This document shows, piece by piece, positions 28,701 through 43,700 of a stretch of DNA of 64,000 nt (position 1 is its first letter; every line of letters begins with the position of its first letter). The DNA is from Centropus unirufus (Eukaryota; Chordata; Aves; Cuculiformes; Centropidae): NCBI GenBank assembly GCA_013397695.1, contig VYZI01000423.1:544913-608912 (forward strand). The letters run 5' to 3'. The position numbers and the translations under genes are program-made. A model generated the notes under the pieces. That model saw only the letters and a program-made list of their open reading frames with translations, was not told the origin of the DNA and ran no database searches.

Positions 28701-31700
28701 GCAACAAAAACCCACCCCAAAATCAAAAGGACAAGATCCAAGATGCAGAGGAGAAAACCAAGCAGGGCACAGGAGGAATGGGAGGAGGGTTAAACAGTTA
28801 ATTAGGAGCACTGATTCTGATTTGATACTAATCTCACTGTACCCTGAGATCCAAGGGCAGCAAAGTAAGCAACGACTGAAGACTTGGGGATCCTCCCTTC
28901 AAAATTTTCCCCTATGAAAATCAGTCCTGCATTCGACACCAAGATCAAAGTTCTGACTGATGGCAAATAGAAGGATTCAAAGGATATTAAAAAAAGATTA
29001 ATATCTCCAATTTCCAAATGACAGTCATCTCGTGAACTTCAAAGTAGCCCCTGCACCAGTCAAGAGGGGTGGCGTGGGGGAAGAGGAAGCTGCACTGCAC
29101 TGGGTGCACACCTCGTGTTCCCATTTAAAATGCATCATCTGCGTGTGAAATACATGCACAGAGCAGTGATTTATAGTGAGAGCGACGATTATCACAGATG
29201 GTTTGGGGAAAAAAAGCCAAGCTGTCAGCTACCAGCTGATGCACATTTTATAACACGGGAGACAAAGAAAGCTCAGGCCCATCACGTCAGGAACCAGAAA
29301 AGGAAAAAGCCCTGCCGAAAACACAGCTTTCCCAAAAGGTAAAGACCAACTTTGCCAGCTCGGAACGACACGGGTGTGATTATTTCTTAGGCTCCAGTGT
29401 GCAGGGGTTCGAAACTGTGAACAATTAACTTACAGTGAGATTTACATACAGCTCCTCTGGTAATTAGCAGCAAACAGAAGCAGATCAGCACCGCAATTTT
29501 ATGGGGGTTAGCGTGGAAAAAGTCATTTGCAATTTGTAATCCGGGTCAGACACAGATGTTGCAGCTGATTGTTCAGCAGCAGGAACAGAAGCCCCTGTCA
29601 GCAGCATCTGCAAACGGTGCCCTGTGATCTCGGAGAGAGCTATAAACTGAATCCAAACTAGCAGGATACGCATATAAATTTGGAAACAAGCTGGTGGGTG
29701 GGAAGGGGGGAAAAAGCCTTTTGAAGGGATATGCTTCTTCATAGTACCCGCACCAATCTGTGCTGCCCTAGCTGGAAGAGATGGGTTTATGCTGCATTGT
29801 GTCCTTGGCTGTGAAGAGGTGACGCTGGTGCCACACTCACAAAAAAGCTGGACAGCACAGATTGGCTGAAACACTTCAAGCCACCCAGATGAATTTTGCT
29901 TTTAGATCTGTGCCACAACACCGTTCCCACTGTTCAAGACCTGGCTGTTGGCTCAGGTTGATCCACTCTGTGTGTGTTAAGTTCCTGAGCTGGCATTAAG
30001 GAAAAAACCTCTCTGTTTATCATCGAAGTGATGTTTCACCCAAGGAAGAAAGGTAAATTGAACTCTTTCTTCTCTGAAAGAAAAGACATAAGAAATGAGG
30101 GAGGGATTGTTCTGACTGGGAAAAAACAAACCTGCCTTTATGTTGTCTGTCAAAGGTAGGTGAGAAACTGCCTTCATCTTCCCACTCCAGAGGATGATGT
30201 GAATAACATAAAAAGCAGTGAATCCATGAAATGACACAACCCCTGACATCGCAATGGACCTCTGGACCACACATTGTTTAAACATTAATTTGATTCTCAA
30301 ACAGTGATTTTGGCCTAGAGAATGAGTATTTCTTTTGAGAACCAAATTACGACATGTGGCTCTTCCCTCCTGAGTGCTGGGTTCATTCCTTTCCGTGGTT
30401 CCTATCAACATAACTCGGCTTTGAAACACTCATCCATTTTCAAACCAAGGTATCCAGTTGCCCAGCACCCACTGCTGGGTGGAAACACACGGCCAGCTTC
30501 TACAAACAGCTTTGAAAGTCACACTGATTGAAACAGCTGACTTTTCACAGAGCCCAGACTTAAGGGAGAACATCTCCCAGTTTTTCAGAACTTGATTTAA
30601 TACAGAAATCTAATAAGCGCTGAATACTCTGTACACACTTGAGTGTGTAGGAGGACTAATAGTAAGTTCATGCATTAGAGAGCTCCGTGCTTTGCTTGCC
30701 TGGCACTAAGAACCTGTTGGGACTACACAGCTGCCAGAGTCTGAGTGCCTTAAAATTGAAAGCAATCAATAAAGCAGGAAGAAGTGATAATATTGTACAA
30801 CGTGGCTGTGTCCAAGCCAACTGCTAGCCCTTGCCCTCCTATGAGCAGTGCTTTCAGCTGCTTGGAACCCAGCAGGGGCTGTATCTGATGAACCACGAGG
30901 CACTATTACTTAAGAACAATCTTCCAATCAAAGTGATGTTTAAAAGATGCATTGCACTTCCCTTACAGGATAACAGGAAGCGCATGGGCACACGATCAAT
31001 ACTCTGTTTGATTTCATAATGAAAGTACACGTAATCCTATCTACGAGAAGCCAGGCTTAGAAGCTTTAAGCTACCCAGCACGAATATATGCAAGAGCCAG
31101 GCAGATATCCTTATGCTGTATAACTTCAGGGACTTGGATACTGGAATGTTTTAGGGTTACTGGTTGCAAACATGTGAGCAACATCTTCAACTGGAGAAAC
31201 AGCTAGAGACACAGCAGTTCCTTTCAGCTGAGGATCCCAAGTAGCCCCAGTAGTCCTAACTGTGCAGCTGGAAAAAAACTCTTGCAAACCTACTTAACTA
31301 CTACTACGACTTTCTTGCTTACCTTCATCCCACCAGAAATAGAAAGATTGCAAGCACATATGAGATGCTGAAAGGCTGCCCAACGTCTCTAGTTACTCCA
31401 GTAGAGTTCTCAAATCACAGCACTATGATTTATCACCCTATGGCATCACTTGTCAAAGCCAAGGCCTGAACAAAGAATCATTTCATACTCAAGTCAACTT
31501 GGGGTTTGTGGAAACCAGATTAATTCTGCTTGTCCTCTGTTGCACGCCCAATACCCAAGATGGTAAAGTCAGCATGAAAGAGGATATTAAAATGACAGAC
31601 TATGTCTCAAATGCATTTTTTGGTATTAAAATCTAAAATACTAGTGCCCTCTTTGCTGCACAACCACTTTAATCAACTTTGACAGTGGCTAACCGCAGAT

Positions 31701-34700
31701 GGAGAAATATGTTCATGAAATGGCCAAACACCAAACTTATCTGCGTGTTTATCTGTGCCCCAAACATCATCTGAAGGTGAGAACTACTGTATTTCACACA
31801 GTAACCCTAGGGAACAACAGCTTTTACTGCATCGCCATTAAGCAGGTCATAATGTAGCTGAAGAACCAGGCCTGCAGAGAAGTGACCCATGCGGGTTGTA
31901 CACTGCTGGTCAGCATCAGCCCAGCACACGGGGCAGGTCACCTCTTCATTACATGGGAAGCAATCTGAAGGGCTATGTAACACTTTGGAGACAGTAATTA
32001 ATAACTACAGTTAGGTGACAAATATTTTCGCATACTGAAAAACTGAACATGTTAAAAACAGATGAGAGAATAAGGGAGATGGGATCAGCTGAATGGTCTG
32101 AGATGAACAGCTGTAACTGCACAAATTCCTTACAACCCAAATCCCTCTGCCCTGCTTATGTGTCCAAGGGGATACATACATTTTTGTGTCTTTTTACTGA
32201 ATGCACACACGGTGTTTAGTCATAGATTGAAGCCTTCTAGCACTACCACAACACTGATCCACTGAGATTAAAATAACAACCAAAATCCTCTGGAATATCA
32301 TGTTTAGCTGGTTTTGAAGAAGTTGGTTCGGCTCTTTAGTGACAACAATAAAACTCAGTGATTCAGCAGAACCCTATTAACTGGGACACAGACAGAAGCT
32401 TATGCTCCTCACTGGCTCTTCCATTTAGCGCTAGGTTGTGGGACAATTATCTTTTGTTTTAGACAAGGATTAGAGCTTGGGTCTTGCTGGTTTCAAGAAA
32501 AGATGATCAAGCAAAGGTTTTTAGAAGTTTAGCCTTATTTTGTGAGGTTTACACCATCATTTCAGAGCCCTCCATCAGGTTCAGTAATATTTAGGAGGTG
32601 AGGGAGACAAGAGAGAAAAGATGACACAACATGTTACTAACATAAAAGGTTTCATGTCTTTTCATTATCACCTTTTCAGCCCTGCACAGCTTTGTGGACT
32701 TTCCTCTGATTTACAAAATAGATCACTTAATAACAGGACGTTACAGATATAATGGAAAACTAAGTCTTTGATCCATGAATTCAGGATTCAAGGACATTTC
32801 TAAAAATCCAGGTCCACATCCCAACTACCCTGCCCCTGTGTTCAAGGTATCAGACAACAAGCAGACACAGACAGAGACTCACCCAGGACACCACTCGCCC
32901 ATTGAAGCAAGGTAGCTTTGCGTTGTCATCTGAGATCTCTTCCTTTACCACCCTGGAAAGAAAAAACACAATAGGAACAAAATCAAGAGTTTGAAATATC
33001 AGAGAGAGCAAATGGACAAAGTGTTTCTTTCCACCTTACTTTTGGAAAATTAGGAATAAGTAACACCCCCACTAATAACAACATTTGAACATTTTAAACC
33101 ATTTTTTTGAGAAGGAAATAATATTATCTTCTTTCTCCGTGTTTATTTGCATTGTTAATGGCTTGCAGTACTTTCTTTTCCTTGGAAAGGAAATTATCTT
33201 AAAATATCCATTTAACTCCTAATGCGTTTGCCCTCCCTTCACCTTTTGGCAAGAGGACACAGACCGTGTGAATTCAGTATTGGTTCCAGTCATTTGCACC
33301 TAGACTCTAAAGGGTCGATCAAGAGTAAACCCCATTGAAAGCAGCAGATGCCCAGTGCTTTGTAACCCCCTCACAGTTCAATGAGGCTCTCAGATCTGTA
33401 ATTTTGGAGCTTCCAACTCTGTGTGCAGACGGAGGATTTCAACATCCACACGGATCTCCCGCCCCAATGAGCTGACTCCAATCCAAGCCTCACCTCTTGT
33501 GTTTCATTGGGTGCTGGAGAGAACACTCACTCAGCAAGGACCCAACTGCAGGATCACCAAATAAAGACACTGCAATCATTTTTCCTTGACTGTTTTAAGT
33601 TACAATGTTCCCCCCCCGCCCCCCGCTATGGAAATGCCACAAAGTGCAGCCTGGAAACCACATGCAGAAGTTCTGCTCAACCTCTAAAGCTTACATAAAA
33701 TTCAAGCACTAAAACCCTCCTGATTGTGAGGTTCCACCCCAATGGGGTCTTTCTAACATTGACACATCCAGTGGTGGGTAGGATATCCATGGACTGGCTC
33801 AGTTGTCCTCCTGATGGAAACCCAGCACAGGAAAGTCATCCCAAACAACAGGCTCGATCGGAGCGTCAGCCGCCTACTGCAGCTAAGGGGAACAACTTTC
33901 AGATCTGTTGCAACTTGAACTACTAAATATAGCCTTGAGCTATGAGGCAAGAGAATGACAGACTGTAATTCCCAGCCTGCTTTGGGTAGCAACCAGCAGT
34001 GCCAAGAACATCAAAGACACCAGCAACAACTAATTTCAAATATCGCTGTTTTACAAATCATTATTTGTAGTAAAGATGCAGCTCCTTTCAACTCTCAGAA
34101 AGGGGAAAAAATGGAGAGAAGGCAAGAAAGGAATATCAATGGTTACGGCCATATGCTTCAGTCTTAGGGCAACGCTGTATTCAAGATGTCTTTTGCTCTA
34201 CAAGAACTTAGGAGCAAGGGCTGAAGGTGACCTGTTCTGTTGTCTGCTTCTGAAACACACAGGATCCCCTAGGAATCAATATAAAATCAAGGTCTTAAGG
34301 CTCTGAGGAATGGGGTCAAATAAAGACCCGACCCAAGCCAGCATGGCAAGGAGGAGAAGGCAGTGGATTCCATCTGTCAGAGATCTCCAGCTGAGGTAAG
34401 GAAAAATCTGTTGGTATTGGATGTGGTCCACTAGGGAGACAGACCACAAGTGCTCTCAAACATGGTCATTAATAGCTTTGTGAGAGGCCATGTGATACCA
34501 AGAGAGACATCCCCTCCTCTCAGAGTTAAAGCTTCCCTTCAGAAGAGGAGATATGTGTCACCGATGTCCATCTTGCCTCCTGGCAACACTGCACCTCAAC
34601 AAATGCTGGCAAGGTGGGTCTGGTCTCTTTCAGCACATACCACCCCCTGCTGAACCCGGGTTTAAGAGCCACTCTGGGTGAGAGAGAAGAGAGCAAACAA

Positions 34701-37700
34701 ACACCAGCCCCTAAGGCCACGTACAAAGCTGCCACTCGATGAACACCAAACAGAACAAAGCAGTCATTTCCAGACAACTTGGGTCACAGCACGTCCCAGC
34801 AGCAGGTCTACCCCACACGGCCCGCTGTGTTCCGGCTGTACGTGATTCCCCTTGGAAAAGGGGAGGGAGCACGGCCTCTGCCAGCACACCAACAACTCCG
34901 ATGGAGATTCCTCCAATGCTCAGAGACTGGTAACATCCTCCTCTACATCCTCCTCCAGAAAAATCTTGCACCAAATTTTACATTATATAGTTCATCTTTC
35001 AAGTGAAAGAAGGACCCAGGGGAATAACTCGCCCAAGGCCACACAGATCATTGGTGACAGAGCATGGAGAAGACCCCACACTTGTCAACACCAGCAAGCA
35101 CCCTCCCCATGAGCACCTCTCACACCAACAGAGCCCTCACTTGGAGGTGCAAAGGGTGTGGATGTGTGGGGAAGGGGAGGAGGGAACAGCTCGCAGCTGC
35201 TCACATCCTCTGCCCAAGAGCTGAGGTTTAAGAACTAATTACGACATGAAACAATCACTGCTGGTCATGGCCCCTCCTTCCTCTCACTTCCTGGAATTGT
35301 GTCTGGATCCTCTGGCTCTGCTCCCACCCTACTCTGCACAAACAGGTACTGGTGCCTTTACCAAACCAGCCTCGTTCTCCTCTCGTACCTCACCTGTTTC
35401 TGGGACCGACTGGCATTCGTAGCCACCCTTGCAGGATTCTGACCTCTTGTTTTCCTCCAAAGAGGATTTGAGCCTAAAGACCACGGATTTTTCAGGCTTA
35501 CCCTCACTCTCATCCCTCTGCCACACTCTGCTGCCTCAGAATATACACTGACTCCGTCCCAAGAACAGCAAGGGAATCCCACAAATCTCTGCTGACTCTG
35601 ATTCACACACATTTAGGCACCTGGATATTAAACACCAGGTCTGATAGGGCTGCACACACTTGCATTTTGATTGCACCATGCGTGCCGGCAAGAGACTTAA
35701 TCTCCACAATTAGCTGGATGACTTTTTTCTTTCTACTAAGATGAAGTGAAGAAGGAAATTGTCCTTTGCTTGACTTGCAGGAACAACCCTCCAAGGCCAC
35801 ATCCATGAGAAATGCAGGGCTGGAACAGCAGTGTGACCCTACAGGTTCATTTCAGGTTACCACGCACCATCACACAAAGTGTGCATCCTAATAGAAGTTA
35901 GCACCAGGTTAACCTCATCTCACCACTGTGATCCTTGAGGTTCCTTCCAACCCAAACCACTCTGAGATTCTACCTTTTTTTCCTTTACTGATCAGAGCAG
36001 GGGGACAGAAGCTTCATTCATTACTTTTTATGACTTGGAGATCCCTAGAGAGAAGGGGAGGTAATCAAGCCATTTGTTCAACCAGCACAAAGGCAGGTGA
36101 GAGATTATTCAGATGTTAGTTCTGATTCACAGAATCACAGAGGTTGGAAGAGGAATTCAGGGCTCAGCCAGTCCAACCGCCTGCTCACAGTGGACTCAGG
36201 TTGCTCAGAGCCATATCCAGTCAAGTTTAGAGCATCTCCGAGGATGCACAACCTCTCCAGGCAACTGGATTCTACTTAGGAAGCAGCATATTCCGGAAAA
36301 AAACCCCAAACCAAACCAAACAAAAAAACAAACCCTGTTTAAATCAGTAAAACCTTAAGTAATCATAAATCCCCATCTTCAATGAATTAACTCCAAGTGA
36401 AGCTATTCCTAAGATTCTACCAGCTGCTTTGGCAGATTCTCAGCTCACCCAAAAGCAACTTTTGCTTTGGAAGCTCAAAACTTCTAACATGGTTTGATAG
36501 ATACCTGCCCATCTGAGCAGCAGCCAGAACTCCAGCACTATTCCACTCCACTTATGGCAGCCAACCGCTTCACAGAGCCTTCCTGGACCTCACCAGCCAT
36601 AAAAATATAATTTTTAAAGCTCTGGAGGAAGAAGCCCTTGCTGAAGACCCTGACTTGCCCAAGCACCCTCTGCACCCTGCCTGCCAAGCTTCTGTGTAGA
36701 ATACAACCATCTCTTCTCACTCCAATACCAAAACAAAGGACAGAGGACAGCCAGTTTTAAGAAAGCCTAAGTAAAATAAAGACGTGCTGCTCCTTTAAGG
36801 ACAGTTTAGACTGCAGAAGGCACCCAGCAAACCCAGCAGCTGCCAGAGAAAAACCTCTCACCCTTCTCATCACATGAAGAATTGCAACTGCCCCACTGGA
36901 ATCCATGCCCGCAGCTCTAAAAATAGTCTTTCTGAAGCTGATTAACGTTTCAGGTTCAATCTTTAATGCCAAATTAAAATTTTAGGCTTTTCGTAGCTGA
37001 GGTCACAGCACAGACAGCCTTCAGCCACCCTCCCAACTCGGAGAAATGGATGGAAACAAAGCCACCCGCTGAATTTACACGTGCGGCTTAGCCAGGATAT
37101 AACATTTATGCTGGAAATGAGGAAGAGGGGAGGAGAAATCTTTTTGCCAAGCAGATAAACACCATAATGCAGTGCAGCACAGAAGGGCTCTGCTCAGCAC
37201 AAAGGATCTGCAGCCTTCTGTGATGCCTGAAAGCCTCAGATCTTGTTGGCACCCCGCTGAGCTCGTGAGCAGGAACCGAGCTGCAGCCTTCCGAGCAGCC
37301 CCGCAGTGCTTCTCAAGCAAGGCTTGTGCCAATCTTCCCTCAAAACACCATAAAGCCAGACTGGAACCAGCATTCTCCTTTTTACGTTGTTATTCATAAA
37401 ACAGCGCTGGCAATGCTTTGCCTTCCCACCCATGCACTCCCACATAAACCTGGCCAAAATGACTATGGATGTGCTACCCATGAGTAACACGCCCAGCTGC
37501 GGGGCAAAACCCTCGCCAAAAAACCCTTCAATAAAAGGATCTGCAGAGGCTTGGCTCCCGAGTCCATGTCCCCTCTCCATGGAGCCACTGACTCAATGAG
37601 CTCTCGTAAGGACCCTCTCCAGCTGAGGTTGACCTCGTGGTCTTCCACCCCTCCACACCAGCTCCTTGGTATGGGCTCTACAGAAACTGCAGCAAGAAAC

Positions 37701-40700
37701 TGAGCAGTGGGGACCAGGGAAGCCACCTCCTCCTGCACAGGGTGACAAATGTCTTAGGAAACCCTCTCTTCTTCTTCATTTCTGTCATGAGCTGCTCCCG
37801 TCACCTTGCATTACTCAACACTTCTAAAAATCTAAACGAACCCCCCCGTGATTCTGCCTACAATTAACAGTTAATGCATGCAAATGTTTATGCACGGGTT
37901 GTCCTCTGCCATATCTGATCTTCATCACCACACTAAAGACTTTTGCCCACAGAACTGCCTCTTCCCTGTTTTTTCCACTCCACCTTTATTCCCGGAGGCA
38001 CATCCAAGCAGTTTGTCACGCCAGCCTCCTGGAACAGTAGGGATAATTTATCATCCTTCAGGAGAACAGCAAGATACTGGAAATGTTTTGGCACTTAGGG
38101 CCTACACCAGAGCCCGACCTACGCTTTAGCACGTGGCTGAAGGAAAAATGACTGTATTTCCTCAGAGAAAACTGCCCTGAACCTGCCCTTCATTTCAAAC
38201 ATAACGTTTCATTCTTTTTAGCGATGATTTGGGACCCAAGGACAAGAAAATCTGGTGCAGCTCCACTCTGGCACCACTCTATGACCTTGAGGTGAACATG
38301 GATTTGTTGGAGCTGGTCCAGGAGGCCACAGAGATGATCCAAGGGCTGGAGCACCACCCATAAGAGGCCAGGCTGAGAGAGTTGGGGTTGTTCAGCCTGG
38401 AGAAGAGAAAGCTCTGGGGAGACCTTAGAGCAGCTTCCAATGCTGAAAGGGGCTCCAGGAAAGCTGGAGAGGGGCTCTGGATCAGAGAGTGCAGGGATGG
38501 GACAGGGGGGAACAATTTTCAGCTCAAAGAGGGAAGACAGATGAGATCTTAGGAGGGAATTTGCTCCTGAGAGGGTGGGGAGGCCTTGGCCCAGGTTGCC
38601 CAGAGCAGTGGTGGCTGCCCCATCCCTGGAGGTGTTGAAGGCCAGGTTGGATGGGGCTTGGAGCCCCCTGATCCAGCTGGAGGTGTCCCTGCTCATGGCA
38701 GGGGTTTGGAACTGGCTGGGCTTTGAGGTCCCTTCCAATCCAAGCTGTTCTATGATTTTTCTGGTGCACTCCCTTTTACTACAAGAAAATTCTGGGACCT
38801 TCATGTTTAGAAGTTCCTTGATCACCGTTTCAGCCAAACATTCGAGCAGCAGAAAGCCTCACTCCTTGGTCTGAGAAGTCCAGAGCTCTGCAAGATCCTT
38901 GCCTGTGAATCCATGAAGACCCACAGGAGCGGGTGAGAGGTGGTGGGAGAAGCAGAGATCGTTGCATTCCAGCTTCCCTGACTGTGACCAGGGGAATTCT
39001 GATCTGCAGCAATCCAGTTGAGCCATCTGCAATCACACTCACGGAGCTTTTAAAGCCCATCAGCCCTTCCAAGTGCAACAGAGTGACTCATAGCAAAAGG
39101 CTACACGTGTTTTGAACCAACTGGTGCCTGGGCTCCCAGCCCAGATCTGTCTCATCCTTCCATTTCAGTCAAGTGCAGCACAGCCTGGATTGCGCTGGGC
39201 TGCAGACCCTCGCCAGAGCTTCTGCCCATCACCCCCAAAGGGTCTCCAAATACATCACACTTGGTGGCATCTAGGAGGAATGGCTTCCAGTGAAGTATTT
39301 TGAAGTATTTCTTAGTGACAATGGCACACAGGGAAAATTATTTGCTTCTCTGCTCCTTAATTAAGAATATTTCAGTGGTTGTGCAGATGCTCCAGGTGTG
39401 AAAATCCCACTAAACCACAAGCATTTATGGCTTTATGAGTTGATATCTATAGAAATTACTCATTTTTGGATTTTAGCACCGATAACCCCAATGTGCATCA
39501 CGTTATCTCTCCACTCCACCATCAGGCCAACTCAGCAAAAAGCAGGTTACTCTTAATTATACGCACAGAGAAGCCAGGCAGATGATTGACTTCTGAAGTC
39601 CTGAGACCTCCCCATTTGTTTTCATAGATACCATTCACTCCCTTGGAAAGGGTTTAGTATAGAACTGGCCACACTGTCCATACCAAGCAAAGCATTTTAG
39701 CCACACTGACCCTATTCTGACTTTTCTCTTATTTCCCTTCCTCCTCTACCCCACATATTATTTAGTAAATTATTTATGTGCCCGTCTCACAGGTCTAAAT
39801 GAATCAATCCCTGCAGCTCTCCCAGGGGACACACACAGCATCATCTCCGCCATAAAGACAGGGAAGTCACAGCATGAAGGGACAGGGCAGCATAATTGTG
39901 ACCTGAGCCCAGATTTCCAAGTCCCAGGCAGTGGCTTAGTTACAAACCAATAAATATTAACAAGCCCACATCAAATTAAACAGTTCTTGAAAACCACCTA
40001 GGAAAAACACTGTAAAAGAGGCCACTGCCAGCAGCGAGGTGATTGGGGGATGCCCATTAGAACCAGCTGGTTCTGATTCCGCTTTCCCCAGGGTGCTATT
40101 ATCTTCAAAACTCTGGAGCAGGACACTGAAAACATCCCTTAGAGCTGACGTTAGCACAGAGTCAAGGCAGAGATGCAGCCTGGTGAAAAACAAAGCCTCT
40201 GCAGGCTGAGGTCAAGTCAAAACCTCACACTGAGAACTACAGACCAAGTCACGGAGACGGTACGGTCACTAATGTGGAGTCCAAGCCAGTTCTGAAGCTG
40301 AGAACTGAAAGGCAAGGTTCATAGTGCTTTTAGCTGTCATCAACAACTCTCAGCCCCTCTGATAAACAAACTGTAAGGTTCTTGGCCATTCAACCTACCA
40401 CATACCAAGCTAATCTCTATGTTTGTACCAAGGGAACACAGGTTTTGGTTATAAAGCCTCCCTCAGCACAAACTGACTCTAACAGTACAGCCTTTAACGA
40501 TGCTTTCAAACCTTTCAAAGTCTACTTGGGAAGGGCCAATAGCTGCTGAGGTTACAGAAGTGTGGAAGTCAAGCAGATGCCGCGTTAAAGACATCTGAGA
40601 AGTTGAGGAGCAGGAAAGGTCACAATTTTTGAACGAGGGTGGAATTAGAGGACACTGCACCAGCAAATCTAGCAGAAAGAGTCCACCAGAACAGAGCTGG

Positions 40701-43700
40701 GGCACTGCAGCCCACTCATGGGTCTGATCCAATGGGTGGTCAAGCAAATGACATCCTCAAATCCCCAGCACTAACTTTTGAAGGTGAAATTCACTCCCAA
40801 GCCCAAACACTTCCACTTGACTTAGTCTTAAATGAGGGACCAGCTTCAGCCTAGGATGGATCTGCTGTAGGCAGAGCTACTGGCCAAGGAGGGCATGGTA
40901 AATAATTCAGAAGGAGGTTTTGACAATATAAGAAGTGATATCCAGACCATTGTAACCTAAATCCTTTTCCAAAATCCCAGAAGATGACCATGCAGCAACC
41001 TGTTATTCAAAATATCAGCTACTGGTAAGAACAGAACCCACTGACAGCAGATGTTTCTTATCTGTGTGTATTTGCACACATTTCAATGACCAACTGCCCA
41101 GGCAGCTGTTTGCGCTCCCATTTAAGACCTTCTACCACTCTAAGTACCCACTGGATCCAGCAGCCACTCCAGACCTCATTACAGCTATTTAATTCCTTTT
41201 CAGTCCAGGTGTCACACAACCACGACAGATACAGCATCAGCTGCCAACCAACACAGAACACTAAGCATACCCGAGAGCAGTCAGGATAAGAATCAATCTT
41301 TATTCCTCTGTAAAGTGTTCCTTCTGTGCTCCCTTAAAAGCACCTCATTATAATAACAAATCCAGGTCAAAAATTAGCCACAAGGGTTAATCAATACCTC
41401 ACCAAAATATTATTTACAGTCAGGTTAAAATCACCACTAAGGAAGAGATGAATGGCAAGCAAGTTAGACAAGAAACAACCACATTATCCAGCTGTGGCTA
41501 CTCCAAGACTCTGGATGCTCAGGAGAGAAAAGAAGCCATTCATAAATTTATTTAGCATGGTCCCTCTGCAGAAACCTCAAACACTTTTATAGATAATATC
41601 TCTCTCCCTCTAGGTTATTTGTCTAGACATATTTTAATTAAATGGCATAATTCTGGTCAGTGATGTGGTGAAAATTTAGTTTATTTTAATAAGGTCTTTT
41701 GGTCCGCACTGCTCCACCTTCCAGAAGGGTAACTCGGAGCCCAGGACAGGTTTGATGTCTGCTCTAATGGATGGGACAGCGCCTGTTGCCTCTAGACCAG
41801 TATGTGGGGGCAACCACCTCCATTGACCTTCAGAGCACACGCGAATGTCAGCTCTCTCACAGAATTCCGCAGAAAAACCTGAAAGACCATGTATCCTTTT
41901 TTGAATGGAAAGCCACCAGAAGGCTTCACTACTCGGTTCCTTGTACAAGGTTAAGAAGTGCTCTGGAGACCAAGCGAATGCACAACGCCCTGAACCTTCA
42001 CTGAGTCTCAAAGGCCACCCAGGAGGGGCAGAACATGAGTCCATTTTGTGGCTGTTTCAGCCACTCAACACACGGCCCCAGGCCTTTGGCCCCTGTGGAC
42101 AAAGTATTTTGGAATCCAGATGACAGGATAAAGTTGTCCTCATCTGTACCCCTTCAAAGTTTAGTCTCCCACAAGGAACGAGGTGCCACTGGGGGAGGAG
42201 AAGGGTAGGTACAGCCTTCTGATGCTTCCCTGGGAGAGCAACACTGCAGGACAAACTTGTAACATAATGAAAAGCTGGGTTCAGGCCTCTTAGGTTCAGA
42301 CCTAGCAATAAATTCCACCCACGCTTCAACCTCAAAGAATAACTGGACTTACAAGTTTGTTTAGGCAGTGAAAGAGAGCTCTCCAGCTTGTCGCAAAATC
42401 CCAAGTCAGATATAAATTAAGGAACAGGTAGTCTTTGGATACGTGCCCTCATGGGCTGGTGATCACTCTTTTCACCACAATAGGCCAAAAACTTCTGTTC
42501 CCACCATGAAAAGGAGTTCCCGTGGAGAAGTGAAACAAGTTCCTGACAGCAGGCACACCCCTAGCCCTGTGTTCATGTTTAGTCATGAGTTTGCTACGCC
42601 AAGCTATGCTACAACGTGTTGTACAAAAGTATCTGCTATTTAATTTAGGAAACCAGCAAGAACGATGGCACAAATTGCAGGGATTGATGCCTTCAAAATT
42701 CCCAAAGAAACCAAATCGAGAGAGGTGTTGCTTGGAGAAAACTGAAGTCTTCCAGACCCCCCCTTCAGTTCAGAACTGGAAGACACTGGTAAGGGTGAGA
42801 GGGATGGTTGTTCCATTTACTACTCTACTCCTGAAGAACCCGAAGCAAGAAAAAAGCTGCTCAGGTACTCGCTTTGGTACTTGATACGAGGGTTTGAGTT
42901 CTTTATGAAGAAATACTTCTTCAAGCTGCTCCTGTTCAGTGCATCCTTACAAGAACGTAGAGTAGTACCAAAGGACACAGACTCACTCCAGCTGCAAGGG
43001 AACCCACAATGCCCTCTTTCCCCATTTCCCCAGGTGCATCTCAGCCAAACATCGGGTCCTTCTTCCTCATGATACAGCAAGAAGCACTTGCCAACAGCTC
43101 TTATGGCCATGCCTTTAAGGAAAATAGAAATTAGATAGGTCTAAACCACTGACCCCTTCAGCTGTGGGACCCTCCAAAAGCCCAGGAGCAGCCCTGCTGA
43201 GAACAGACATACATGTGCTGAGAAATCCTCCAAATACTTCACTTTTGTAACCATGACCCAGCAGTCGGTGAGGACGGCAGCAGGCTGGGCTGGGAGGGCC
43301 CCTGGTCACACAGGGGGGACAAGCTTTTCACCTGGCTCTTTGGTTACCCACCTCCCACTCAGTATGAGCCCTTTTCAGCAGCCGAAGAAGCTGCTCAGAG
43401 GAACAGCTCAGATAAAAGGTCTTCAGATTTTATGCATCACAGGGAGAAAACTGAACCTTTTGCATATGCAAAGGCAGAGCGAGCAAAATGCAAACCCTTC
43501 ATTCCCGACCTGCCCAAGCCCAAGTGCATTTGCCTTCTAAATAAGCATTTGTAAGTTGAAATACAAGATCCAACAGAACCTTTGCCTTAATTTACCAGTG
43601 TTAGCGTGGAAGTGAGGGGGGAAACACAGGGCCCAGTTACTGCTTTGGGGTTTTATTTAGGCAGCATTTAAATCCCTCTGAACTGGAAAGCAGACTCTCA

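Larger units (their letters stand above)
23705..32882 (-). other. DVL1: DVL1 intron 2
   Basis: A 9178-base GT-AG intron. CR1 fragments lie at 25791-25887, 26935-27422 and 28395-28532, with an A-run at about 28330-28341. The 150-codon open frame at 29977-30429 (minus) has no recognisable domain. The stretch 28540-32882 holds nothing I can identify. Confidence 0.9.

Noticed and set aside
29400..29420. tRNA B-box-like GGTTCGAAACT
   Set aside because: No matching A box, anticodon stem or acceptor pairing around it.
29977..30429. 150-codon minus-strand open frame in intron 2 as a cryptic DVL1 exon
   Set aside because: It does not resemble any Dishevelled sequence, and exons 2 and 3 join in frame without it.
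38190..38837. 215-codon open frame on the minus strand, the longest in the window
   Set aside because: Most of it is the reverse complement of the CR1 fragment at 38297-38755. Its peptide (LQAPSNLAFNTSRDGAATTA) recurs at every CR1 copy here, so it is repeat-derived.
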